A stretch of DNA of 64,000 nt from Salvelinus alpinus (Eukaryota > Chordata > Actinopteri > Salmoniformes > Salmonidae), in the NCBI RefSeq assembly GCF_045679555.1, contig NC_092089.1:6543659-6607658 (forward strand), in the 5' to 3' direction. The position numbers and the translations under genes were made by a program. The first letter of the stretch is position 1. Every line of letters starts with the position of its first letter. The notes under the pieces were generated by a model. The model was not told the origin of the DNA, searched no databases, and saw only the letters and a list, made by a program, of their open reading frames with translations. This document shows positions 1-10,000 of the stretch, piece by piece.

Positions 1-60
1 CTCTCCCCCTGTGTGTTTACATGCCTACAGTATCCCTGTCACTTTAATGAAACCACTAGA

Positions 61-525
61 ACACTGTACACCACAGCCAGGGCAGGGCGTCTAGTACAAC
101 ACAGTGTACACCACAGCCAGAGCAGGGCGTCTAGTACAACACAGTGTACACAACAGCCAGGGCAGGGCGTCTAGTACAACACAGTGTACACCACAGCCAG
201 GGCAGGGTGTCTAGTACAACACAGTGTACACCACAGCCAGGGCAGGGCGTCTAGTACAACACAGTGTACACCACAGCCAGGGCAGGGTGTCTAGTACAAC
301 ACAGTGTACACCACAGCCAGGGCAGGGCGTCTAGTACAACACAGTGTACACCACAGCCAGGGCAGGGCGTCTAGTACAACACAGTGTACACCACAGCCAG
401 GGCAGGGCGTCTAGTACAACACAGTGTACACCACAGCCAGGGCAGGGTGTCTAGTACAACACAGTGTACACCACAGCCAGGGCAGGGTGTCTAGTACAAT
501 ACAGTGTACACTACGGCCAGGGTGG
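61..525. repeat. 40-bp minisatellite, about 11.5 copies
   Basis: The unit is 40 bp with core 'ccacagccagggcagg' followed by 'gcgtctagtacaacacagtg'. Copies differ only by single substitutions (gcgt/gtgt; aca/cca), so the array is young or homogenised. Open frames across it are by-products of the repeat. Confidence 0.97.
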
Positions 526-989
526 CATGTGTGGCATGCAACAACAGACACAGCTACTGACATCATGGAGAAACGGGTCCTTACAACATCTCTGGACAGG
601 ACATGTGACCATTGTCAGCAGCCCCCAGCACAGCACAAGAACCCCTTAAGGAGTCCACATGCTTCCCATCCCATCCCAAATATGTTTTTGTTCTTCGGTG
701 AGTTTTTTTTTGCGGTTGTTAGTGCAGAACATTTTGTCTCAAGGCAAGCCTCAGTCGGTAGCCTCAGTCTACACCCCTTCGCCAGTGATTGGTCAACAGT
801 AGGACTTCAGTTGAAGTGATTGGTCAACAGTAGGACTTCAGTTGAAGTGATTGTTTTCCTTCAACGAAGAACAAAATCGTTTTCATGCAAAAAAAAATTC
901 CACTTGAAAAGTATTGAACCAAACATCTTGGTTAGATTGTAAAATTGTGTGACTAAGATCTCCTCTGTAAAAATGAATGACAGATTGGG
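526..989. other. No gene recognised; short 31-bp duplication
   Basis: This stretch has no recognisable exon. From 784 a 31-bp unit starting 'agtgattggtcaacagtagg' is present about 2.5 times in tandem. The rest looks like ordinary AT-rich intergenic DNA. Confidence 0.6.
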
Positions 990-1405
990 GGCGGATCCCG
1001 AGTGGCGCAGCGGTTTAAGAGGCGTCACTACAGACCCGGGTTCGTTCCCAGGCGGTGTCACAAACGGCCGTGATCGGGAGTCCCATAAGGCGGCGCACAA
1101 TTGGCACAGCGTCGTCCGGGTTAGGGGAGGGATTGGCGGGGGGGGGGGGCTTTACTTGGCTTATCGCGTTCTAGCGACTCCTTGTGGCGGGCCGGGCGCC
1201 TGCAGGCTGACTTCCTGTCATCAGTTGAACAGTGTATCCTCCGACACATTGGTGCGGCTGGCTTCCGGGTTAAGCAGGCGGGTGTTGTGAAGTGTGGTTT
1301 GACGGGTCACGTTTCGGAGGACGCGTGACTCGACCGTCGCCTCCCGAGCCCGTAGGGGAGATGCAGCGACGATGAGACAAGATCGTAATTGAGAAAAAGG
1401 AAGTA
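990..1405 (+). mobile_element. tRNA-derived salmonid SINE
   Basis: The head carries an RNA polymerase III A-box-like 'gagtggcgcagcgg' (about 1000) and a B-box-like 'gggttcgttccc' (about 1038). A body containing 'gggagtcccataaggcgg' and 'gacacattggtgcggctggc' follows, ending in an A-rich tail 'aattgagaaaaaggaag'. The order and wording match a very abundant salmonid SINE as I remember it. Compared with that consensus, about 20 bp between A and B box ('gcactgcatctcagtgct'-like) is missing, which would weaken its internal promoter. Plus-strand insertion. Confidence 0.8.
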
Positions 1406-1719
1406 AAATAAAACAAATATATAATAATTACTGACAGATTTATTGAGTCATCTGAGATTCATTCTGACTATTTTTAGGAAGTCTATAATGGCTACAGCAT
1501 CTCAAAATGGACGCCTTTCCCTCGTTTTTCCAAGCGAAGGTCTGTTATTCAGTTCGACTAGGCGCCAGCCAAACTGAAGCATGTGGAAGGCTTTACCCTC
1601 CACCCCCTCCCTCAAGTGTCAGTGTGTGTATCTCTGTGTGGAGGAATGGCAGCAGAAAGTCAGGACATTGTGTGACACAGTGTGCCTCTCCTCCTCCCTC
1701 CACTTCACAGCCCCAACAA

Positions 1720-3045
1720 ATTTCTGTGTGTGAAGGAATGGCAGCAGTAGGTCAGGACAATGTGTGTCAGTGTGTGGAGGAATGGCAGCAGTAGGTCAGG
1801 ACATTGTGTCAGTGTGTGGAGGAATGGCAGCAGTAGGTCATGACATTGTGTCAGTGTGTGGAGGAATGGCAGCAGTAGGTCAGGACATTGTGTCAGTGTG
1901 TGGAGGAATGGCAGCAGTAGGTCAGGACATTGTGTCAGTGTGGAGGAATGGCAGCAGTAGGTCAGGACATTGTGTCAGTGTGTGGAGGAATGGCAGCAGT
2001 AGGTCAGGACATTGTGTCAGTGTGGAGGAATGGCAGCAGTAGGTCAGGACATTGTGTCAGTGTGGAGGAATGGCAGCAGTAGGTCAGGACATTGTGTCAG
2101 TGTGGAGGAATGGCAGCAGTAGGTCAGGACATTGTGTCAGTGTGTGGAGGAATGGCAGCAGTAGGTCAGGACATTGTGTCAGTGTGTGGAGGAATGGCAG
2201 CAGTAGGTCAGGACATTGTGTCAGTGTGGAGGAATGGCAGCAGTAGGTCAGGACATTGTGTCAGTATGGAGGAATGGCAGCAGTAGGTCAGGACATTGTG
2301 TCTGAGAGTGGAGGAATGGCAGCAGTAGGTCAGGACATTGTGTCTGAGAGTGGAGGAATGGCAGCAGTAGGTCAAGACATTGTGTCAGTGTGGAGGAATA
2401 GCAGCAGTAGGTCAGGACATTGTGTCAGTGTGGAGGAATGGCAGCAGTAGGTCAGGACATTGTGTCAGTGTGTGGAGGAATGGCAGCAGTAGGTCAGGAC
2501 ATTGTGTCAGAGTGTGGAGGAATGGCAGCAGTAGGTCAGGACATTGTGTCAGTGTGTGGAGGAATGGCAGCAGTAGGTCAGGACATTGTGTCAGTGTGTG
2601 GAGGAATGGCAGCAGTAGGTCAGGACATTGTGTCAGTGTGTGGAGGAATGGCAGCAGTAGGTCAGGACATTGTGTCAGAGTGTGGAGGAATGGCAGCAGT
2701 AGGTCAGGACATTGTGTCAGTGTGTGGAGGAATGGCAGCAGTAGGTCAGGACATTGTGTCAGTGTGTGGAGGAATGGCAGCAGTAGGTCAGGACATTGTG
2801 TCAGAGTGGAGGAATGGCAGCAGTAGGTCAGGACATTGTGTCTGAGAGTGGAGGAATGGCAGCAGTAGGTCAGGACATTGTGTCTGAGAGTGGAGGAATG
2901 GCAGCAGTAGGTCAGGACATTGTGTCAGAGTGGAGGAATGGCAGCAGTAGGTCAGGACATTGTGTCAGTATGGAGGAATGGCAGCAGTAGGTCAGGACAT
3001 TGTGTCAGTATGGAGGAATGGCAGCAGTAGGTCAGGACATTGTGT
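1720..3045. repeat. 40/42-bp minisatellite, about 32 copies
   Basis: The unit core is 'ggaggaatggcagcagtagg' followed by 'tcaggacattgtgtcagtgt'. Copies alternate between 40 bp (gtcagtgtgg) and 42 bp (gtcagtgtgtgg) by loss or gain of one GT step, plus 'tctgagag' and 'cagagt' variants that recur in blocks. Diverged copies start at about 1630. Frames reading WRNGSSRSGHCVS or GGMAAVGQDIVS come from the array and are not regarded as genes. Confidence 0.96.
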
Positions 3046-3120
3046 ATATATGTGTGTACTTTTAGCCACCAGTCTACACTAACTAAACGTCACCGTAGCT
3101 CTGTCAGTCTCCATTTCCAC

Positions 3121-3508
3121 TAACCCAGAGAGTATTGTCTAATAGATCAACGTGTAGCTGTGTTAACCCAGAGATTATTGCCTAATAGATCAACGTGTAG
3201 CTGTGTTAACCCAGAGAGTATTGCCTAATAGATCAACGTGTAGCTGTGTTAACCCAGAGAGTATTGCCTAATAGATCAACGTGTAGCTGTGTTAACCCAG
3301 AGAGTATTGCCTAATAGATCAACGTGTAGCTGTGTTAACCCAGAGAGTATTGTCTAATAGATCAACGTGTAGCTGTGTTAACCCAGAGAGTATTGCCTAA
3401 TAGATCAACATGTAGCTGTGTTAACCCAGAGAGTATTGCCTAATAGATCAACGTGTAGCTGTGTTAACCCAGAGAGTATTGCCTAATAGATCAACGTGTA
3501 GCTGTGTT
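3121..3508. repeat. 43-bp minisatellite, 9 copies
   Basis: The unit is 43 bp, starting 'taacccagagagtattgcct' and ending 'cgtgtagctgtgt'. Copies are nearly identical. Confidence 0.96.
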
Positions 3509-3529
3509 TCCATGATCGTTGTTGCGTCA

Positions 3530-3755
3530 CCCTATGGGCCCTGCTTAAAAAGTAGTGCACTATATAGGGAATAGGGTTCCATAGGGCTCTGGTCTAAAGT
3601 AGTGCACTATATAGGGAATAGGGTGCCATAGGGCTCTGGTCTAAAGTAGTGCACTATATTGTCTAAAGTAGTGCACTATATTGGGAATACGGTGCCATTT
3701 GGGGTCCTGGACAAAGTAGTGTACTACATTATATAGGGAATAGAGTGCTATATGG
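3530..3755. repeat. Salmonid dispersed repeat, 2-3 partial copies
   Basis: The motif 'agtgcactatatagggaata' followed by 'gggtgccatagggctctggt' occurs three times with indels. Related pieces are found at 30600-30660, 43780-43900, 45870-46030 and 50180-50280, in both orientations, so it is a dispersed family rather than a local array. Such 'not-ready-for-amplification' style motifs are very common in salmonid intergenic DNA; I do not know its origin. Confidence 0.75.
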
Positions 3756-3765
3756 GACGCAGTAG

Positions 3766-4030
3766 TAAACCTGATCTGCGCGGTAAAACCTGATCTGCGC
3801 GGTAAAACCTGATCTGCGCGGTAAAACCTGATCTGCGCGGTAAAACCTGATCTGCGCGGTAAAACCTGATCTGCGCGGTAAAACCTGATCTGCGCGGTAA
3901 ACATGATCTGCGCGGTAAAACCTGATCTGAGCGGTAAAACCTGATCTGCGCGGTGAAACCTGATCTGTGCGGTAAACATGATCTGCGGTGATCTGCGTTA
4001 AACCTGATCTGCAGTAAACCTGATCTGCGT
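3766..4030. repeat. 19-bp minisatellite, about 13 copies
   Basis: The unit is 'cctgatctgcgcggtaaaa' with several shortened copies ('catgatctgcgcggtaaa'). It is CG-rich compared with its surroundings, with a CGCG in most copies. The last copies decay from 3980 onward. Confidence 0.95.
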
Positions 4031-4330
4031 GACCGAGAACCTCACTAATACCATGCAGCAGCAGTAGTACACTAACCTGGACAACCCATCCCAGACCAAT
4101 ATATATCGGCCCCTACTACCGTTACCTAGATATTATTCTGATGATCGTCTGTACTTACTGTTCAGAATAATCTAGTTCTCTTTTAAAAATCAACAGAGAG
4201 ACGTGTTCAAAGCAAACCACCAAACACACCGTATCTCTCTCTCCCTCACGGTCTCTCTCTCGCTCCTTCACAGTCCGCTGTGAGTTAAGAGAATATCTCC
4301 AAAGAGCCTCGTCTGGAGAGAAGTGATAAG
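4031..4330. other. No gene recognised
   Basis: Unique sequence without a convincing exon. From about 4230 it is rich in CT before the purine-rich 15-mer array begins. Confidence 0.5.
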
Positions 4331-4333
4331 GCC

Positions 4334-4515
4334 CAGAGAGACAGAAACAGCAGAGAGACAGAAACAGCAGAGAGACAGAAACAGCAGAGAGACAGAAACA
4401 GCAGAGAGACAGAAACAGCAGAGAGACAGAAACAGCAGAGAGACAGAAACAGCAGAGAGACAGAAACAGCAGAGAGACAGAAACAGCAGAGAGACAGAAA
4501 CAGCAGAGAGACAGA
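4334..4515. repeat. 15-bp minisatellite, 12 copies
   Basis: The unit is 'agagacagaaacagc', almost perfect. Because 15 is a multiple of 3, all frames stay open on both strands; a Gln/Arg/Thr-rich reading on plus and a Leu/Ser/Cys-rich reading on minus are artefacts. Confidence 0.97.
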
Positions 4516-4737
4516 GATGAAGCAAGGAAGAGAAGAGAGCGAGCAAGAGACCTACACACCCAGAACATAACACAACCCTTTAAACACCCCTCAGTACTGT
4601 GTCTGAGGTTAACCCTTTAACAAGGTTAAAACCCCTACTCTCTGTGGTAACACCCTTTAATGTTCAACACTACATTAGTATGAATGCACAATGTGATATT
4701 TGTCATTTTCCTAAGGTGACGTCGAAGGACAATTCAC

Positions 4738-4912
4738 ATCCTCAGATGGACAATAAAGTTATGCTCCCATCTCATAGGAATCCTCAGAAGAACAATAAAG
4801 TTATGTTCCCATCTCATAGTAATCCTCAGATGGACAATATAGTTATGTTCCCATCTCATAGTAATCCTCAGATGGACAATAAAGTTATGTTCCCATCTCA
4901 TGGTAATCCCTT
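4738..4912. repeat. 42-bp minisatellite, 4 copies
   Basis: The unit starts 'cagatggacaataaagttat' and continues 'gttcccatctcatagtaatc'. It lies about 40 bp beyond the donor site of fbxo32 coding exon 4, so it is inside that gene's fourth intron. Confidence 0.93.
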
Positions 4913-4955
4913 CATGATGATTTAACACAGAAGCAGAAGGGAGAAGTCAACTCAC

Positions 4956-6506
4956 CCGTACGACATAGTTGAACCTCCTGTTGTCCTTGATGGCACTGCA
5001 GAAGTCCAGCCGGTTGAACGCTTCTCCCAGAGTGCAGTAACCATGACGCTGGGATAATTAAGACGATCAGGTATTAGTGTCTGGTTCACTGCAACAGGGT
5101 ATACCGTAACTGTTTATGTTTACAATGACAATGTTAATAAAAAAGACAAAAGAGTCCTTCCTTACCTCTTTAGTGCTTCCTTTGTGGACGTAAATCCATT
5201 TCTCTTTGTGGAAATCTGTACGTAAAAGGAGAGTGTGTTATTGAAGACGTTCATGAAAAAGCATCACCGTGCTGAGGACCATTTCCTGTGTACATTTCTT
5301 TATAATGTCATTGGCCAGTACTGTAATAGTGTAGATTAAAATTTACAAGGAATCTTGGCGTTGTTGTTCATGAAGTCTTTCCTTCTCTTCTTAGCTGCCA
5401 TGTCGTACGTGAGAGACAGACGCAGATTCTCCTGGAAGCACTCGTCCTCTGTTTTGCAATAGCTGGAAGACAAGACCATACATCCTGTTAGCAATAGCTG
5501 GAAGACAGACCGTACACCCTGTTAGCAATGGCTGGAAGACAGACCATACATCCTGTTAGCAATGGCTGGAAGACAGACCATACACCCTGTTAGCAATAGC
5601 TGGAAGACAGACCGTACACCCAGTTAGCAATAGCTGGAAGACAGACCGTACACCCAGTTAGCAATAGCTGGAAGACAGACCGTACACGTCTGGTGTACAA
5701 AAAGCTAAACTTATGTACTTAAAAACATTAAAAAAATATAAAAAAATTCTCATTGTATGACATGTTTTTGAGAAAAATTCTCATTTGAGATGATGATACT
5801 ATGGTTTTCCCAATAGGTAGGCATATAGTTGGCTTTCTATTTGCCTGGAGTCAGGATACACTGTAATTCCAACAGATGTCTACTAATCCCATCACTTGTA
5901 CCGTAGTTATTTATAGCACAATGATTAACGAGTAGGAACACAGGCTCAAACACACAATAACAGCAATAGCGGTCTCCTGCTTAGCCACAGTTTAACAGCG
6001 AGAGCAAATACCGTGTTGTGAGTAACGTCACATAGGTTTATATCACTTATCTATGTATCTCTTATTTTAGAGGTAGACTGGATATCAAATTGTCAATATG
6101 TATATATTTTATATCTTTCTCTGTCCCCCTGCCGCAATCTCTCAATTCAAGGGGCTTTATTGGCATGGGGAAACGTATGTTAACATTGCCAACGCAAGTG
6201 AAGTAGATAATAAACAAAAGTGTGTCTCTCTCTCTATCGCTCTCTCAGAGCATTAAACGGGAAAATTCCTTGGATAACTTGATGGCGCACTTCTGTTGTT
6301 CTCAGTGTCACTAGCTGGTGTCGACGCTGCTCAAGTCAAACTGTATCAGGAAGCACAAACATAACAACAATAAATTCAGTTTCCGATACTGACCTCACGT
6401 CTGAGTCATTGCTGTTTTTGTCGTCTGAAGAATAGTTTTTCCATCCCTCTTCAGTTTTAACCCAGCTCTGACCGGGGGACCGCCAATCCTGTCCAAGAAA
6501 AGGCAT
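4956..6506 (-). CDS. fbxo32: fbxo32 (atrogin-1), 5' part: coding exons 1-4, truncated by window edge
   Basis: Muscle F-box protein; in the family it is the substrate receptor of an SCF ubiquitin ligase that drives muscle protein breakdown. Minus-strand coding exons are 6394-6506, 5347-5462, 5166-5215 and 4956-5048. All introns are GT-AG and phases join to one 124-codon frame. It opens [17 protein letters not shown], the family's invariant start. Exon 2 holds a basic nuclear-localisation-like AAKKRRKD (residues about 59-66). Exons 3-4 read [20 protein letters not shown] and GEAFNRLDF...RRFNYVVR. '[11 protein letters not shown]' and 'HKGSTKE' fit FBXO32 better than its paralogue FBXO25. The F-box itself and the C-terminal half lie left of the window; I found no further exons in 1-4950. 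Upstream neighbour is klhl38, as in mammals. Which salmonid duplicate this is cannot be told here. Confidence 0.93.
5461..5690. repeat. 34-bp minisatellite containing the fbxo32 exon 2 splice acceptor
   Basis: About seven units of 34 bp with 'agctggaagacagaccgtac' and 'accctgttagcaat'. The first unit contains the real boundary: on the minus strand 'CTTCCAG' then exon bases CTATTGC. Each later unit repeats this acceptor and the first bases of the exon (CTATTGC or CCATTGC), upstream in fbxo32 intron 1. Confidence 0.93.
6140..6225 (-). mobile_element. LINE 3' tail fragment in fbxo32 intron 1
   Basis: Read on the minus strand it contains 'TTTGTTTATTATCTACTTCA', 'GGCAATGTTAACATACG' and 'CCATGCCAATAAAGCC', ending TTGAATTGAGA. 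The same wording occurs at 58555-58680 on plus, so both are copies of one non-LTR retrotransposon family. Only the 3' end is present, a typical 5'-truncated insertion. Confidence 0.75.
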
Positions 6507-6666
6507 TCTCGACAGTTTAAATCAACAGCGCCGAAAGAAAATTACACCTCCGACTTTTATGTTGAAGAACGTTAAATGTTGTAAGATACAGGTTTGTTTT
6601 TTGTCTCCCCGTCTGGTCTTCAATAACGTGTTTGATGTCTTGTCTAGTATTGTGACTGCGCAGCGG

Positions 6667-6674
6667 CCTTTATA
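6667..6674 (-). promoter_or_regulatory. TATA box of fbxo32
   Basis: The minus strand reads AATATAAAGGCC, a near-consensus TATA box 161 bp upstream of the fbxo32 ATG (6506). Transcription would start near 6640, giving a 5' leader of about 130 nt. Position and orientation fit; there is no experimental support here. Confidence 0.6.
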
Positions 6675-6741
6675 TTCGCCAGTGAACAATCCGGAAAGTC
6701 AACACTTGAGCTCCTCCCCCCGTTTGGAAACGGTGCAGAAA

Positions 6742-6758
6742 CACGTGGCTTTGTTTAT
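6742..6758 (-). promoter_or_regulatory. Candidate forkhead (FoxO) site and E-box upstream of fbxo32
   Basis: On the minus strand ATAAACA (6752-6758) fits the forkhead consensus RTAAAYA, next to a palindromic E-box CACGTG (6742-6747). They lie 70-90 bp upstream of the TATA box. FoxO factors are the established activators of FBXO32 in mammals, so the site is plausible, but short motifs occur by chance. Confidence 0.45.
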
Positions 6759-6774
6759 CTTCTTCACTATTGCA

Positions 6775-7038
6775 AAACGACCCAGGGAAGGAATACTGTC
6801 ACCCACAATGGGTGTTTGGGGGCAAATGGCATGTGCTGGAAGAAACATTAACCATTTTATACTGCTGAATCAGAGCTTTTTCATTTGACCTAGACACAAC
6901 ACACCCTTCTTGATGACTTAGTTAAAATAATCTTATGGCAAATAAATAAATAAAAAACTCCAGAACTCCTCCCTTCCCATAACTCCTCCATTCCCCTGAT
7001 TCATCCCTGGAAGTTAAAAATGAAGTCTCTTCTCAGGA
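6775..7038. other. Upstream flank of fbxo32, no gene recognised
   Basis: Unique, moderately AT-rich sequence between the candidate promoter and the large 40-bp array. Open frames here are short and without recognisable domains. Confidence 0.5.
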
Positions 7039-10000
7039 TTACAGGGTTACATTAGGGGGGGACAGGATTCTGCTAGAGTGCAGGGTTACATTAGGGGGGA
7101 AACAGGATTCTGCTAGAGTGCAGGGTTACATTAGGGGGGGAAACAGGATTCTGCTAGAGTGCAGGGTTACATTAGGGGGAAACAGGATTCTGCTAGAGTG
7201 CAGGGTTACATTAGGGGGGAAACAGGATTCTGCTAGAGTGCAGGGTTACATTAGGGGGAAACAGGATTCTGCTAGAGTACAGGGTTACATTAGGGGGGAA
7301 ACAGGATTCTGCTAGAGTGCAGGGTTACATTAGGGGGGGAAACAGGATTCTGCTAGAGTACAGGGTTACATTAGGGGGGAAACAGGATTCTGCTAGAGTG
7401 CAGGGTTACATTAGGGGGGGAAACAGGATTCTGCTAGAGTGCAGGGTTACATTAGGGGGGAAACAGGATTCTGCTAGAGTGCAGGGTTCATTAGGGGGAA
7501 ACAGGATTCTGCTAGAGTGCAGGGTTACATTAGGGGGAAACAGGATTCTGCTAGAGTGCAGGGTTACATTAGGGGGGGAAACAGGATTCTGCTAGAGTAC
7601 AGGGTTACATTAGGGGGGAAACAGGATTCTGCTAGAGTGCAGGTTTACATTAGGGGGGGACAGGATTCTGCTAGAGTGCAGGGTTACATTAGGGGGGGAA
7701 ACAGGATTCTGCTAGAGTGCAGGGTTACATTAGGGGGGAAACAGGATTCTGCTAGAGTGCAGGGTTACATTAGGGGGGGACAGGATTCTGCTAGAGTGCA
7801 GGGTTACATTAGGGGGGAAACAGGATTCTGCTAGAGTGCAGGGTTACATTAGGGGGGAAACAGGATTCTGCTAGAGTGCAGGGTTACATTAGGGGGGAAA
7901 CAGGATTCTGTTAGAGTGCAGGGTTACATTAGGGGGGAAACAGGATTCTGCTAGAGTGCAGGGTTACATTAGGGGGGAAACAGGATTCTGCTAGAGTGCA
8001 GGGTTACATTAGGGGGGAAACAGGATTCTGCTAGAGTGCAGGGTTACATTAGGGGGGAAACAGGATTCTGCTAGAGTGCAGGGTTACATTAGGGGGGAAA
8101 CAGGATTCTGCTAGAGTGCAGGGTTACATTAGGGGGGAAACAGGATTCTGCTAGAGTGCAGGGTTACATTAGGGGGGAAACAGGATTCTGCTAGAGTGCA
8201 GGGTTACATTAGGGGGAAACAGGATTCTGCTAGAGTGCAGGGTTACATTAGGGGGGAAACAGGATTCTGCTAGAGTGCAGGGTTACATTAGGGGGAAACA
8301 GGATTCTGCTAGAGTGCAGGGTTACATTAGGGGGAAACAGGATTCTGCTAGAGTGCAGGGTTACATTAGGGGGGAAACAGGATTCTGTTAGAGTGCAGGG
8401 TTACATTAGGGGGGAAACAGGATTCTGCTAGAGTACAGGGTTACCTTAGGGGGGAAACAGGATTCTGCTAGAGTACAGGGTTACATTAGGGGGGAAACAG
8501 GATTCTGCTAGAGTGCAGGGTTACATTAGGGGGAAACAGGATTCAGCAAGAGTGCAGGGTTACATTAGGGGGGAAACAGGATTCTGCTAGAGTGCAGGGT
8601 TACATTAGGGGGGAAACAGGACTCTGCTAGAGTGCAGGGTTACATTAGGGGGAAACAGGATTCTGCTAGAGTGCAGGGTTACATTAGGGGGAAACAGGAT
8701 TCTGCTAGAGTGCAGGGTTACATTAGGGGGGAAACAGGATTCTGTTAGAGTGCAGGGTTACATTAGGGGGGAAACAGGATTCTGCTAGAGTGCAGGGTTA
8801 CATTAGGGGGGAAACAGGATTCTGCTAGAGTGCAGGGTTACATTAGGGGGGAAACAGGATTCTGCTAGAGTGCAGGGTTACATTAGGGGGGAAACAGGAT
8901 TCTGCTAGAGTGCAGGGTTACATTAGGGGGGAAACAGGATTCTGCTAGAGTGCAGGGTTACATTAGGGGGGAAACAGGATTCTGCTAGAGTGCAGGGTTA
9001 CATTAGGGGGGGAACAGGATTCTGCTAGAGTGCAGGGTTACATTAGGGGGGAAACAGGATTCTGCTAGAGTGCAGGGTTACATTAGGGGGGAAACAGGAT
9101 TCTGCTAGAGTGCAGGGTTACATTAGGGGGAAACAGGATTCTGCTAGAGTGCAGGGTTACATTAGGGGGGAAACAGGATTCTGCTAGAGTGCAGGGTTAC
9201 ATTAGGGGGGAAACAGGATTCTGATATAGTGCAGGGTTACATTAGGGGGAAACAGGATTCTGCTAGAGTGCAGGGTTACATTAGGGGGGAAACAGGATTC
9301 TGCTAGAGTGCAGGGTTACATTAGGGGGGAAACAGGATTCTGCTAGAGTGCAGGGTTACATTAGTGGGAAACAGGATTCTGCTAGAGTGCAGGGTTACAT
9401 TAGGGGGGAAACAGGATTCTGCTAGAGTGCAGGGTTACATTAGGGGGAAACAGGATTCTGCTAGAGTGCAGGGTTACATTAGGGTGGAAACAGGATTCTG
9501 CTAGAGTGCAGGGTTACATTAGGGGGGAAACAGGATTCTGCTAGAGTGCAGGGTTACATTAGGGGGGAAACAGGATTCTGCTAGAGTGCAGGGTTACATT
9601 AGGGGGGAAACAGGATTCTGCTAGAGTGCAGGGTTACATTAGGGGGGAAACAGGATTCTGCTAGAGTGCAGGGTTACATTAGGGGGGAAACATGATTCTG
9701 CTAGAGTGCAGGGTTACATTAGGGGGAAACAGGATTCTGCTAGAGTGCAGGGTTACATTAGGGGGGAAACAGGATTCTGCTAGAGTGCAGGGTTACATTA
9801 GGGGGGAAACAGGATTCTGTTAGAGTGCAGGGTTACATTAGGGGGGAAACAGGATTCTGCTAGAGTGCAGGGTTACATTAGGGGGGAAACAGGATTCTGC
9901 TAGAGTGCAGGGTTACATTAGGGGGGAAACAGGATTCTGCTAGAGTGCAGGGTTACATTAGGGGGGAAACAGGATTCTGCTAGAGTGCAGGGTTACATTA

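Noticed and set aside
995-1060. tRNA gene
   Set aside because: A- and B-box-like motifs belong to the head of a SINE; no cloverleaf is intact because the region between the boxes is deleted.
1-4955. Remaining fbxo32 exons
   Set aside because: I looked on minus for the continuation after FNYVVR and for the F-box and found none; the arrays and SINE fill most of the space, so the gene must continue off the left edge.
6559-6888. 109-codon plus-strand frame next to fbxo32
   Set aside because: It overlaps the fbxo32 TATA box and leader on the other strand and has no recognisable domain.
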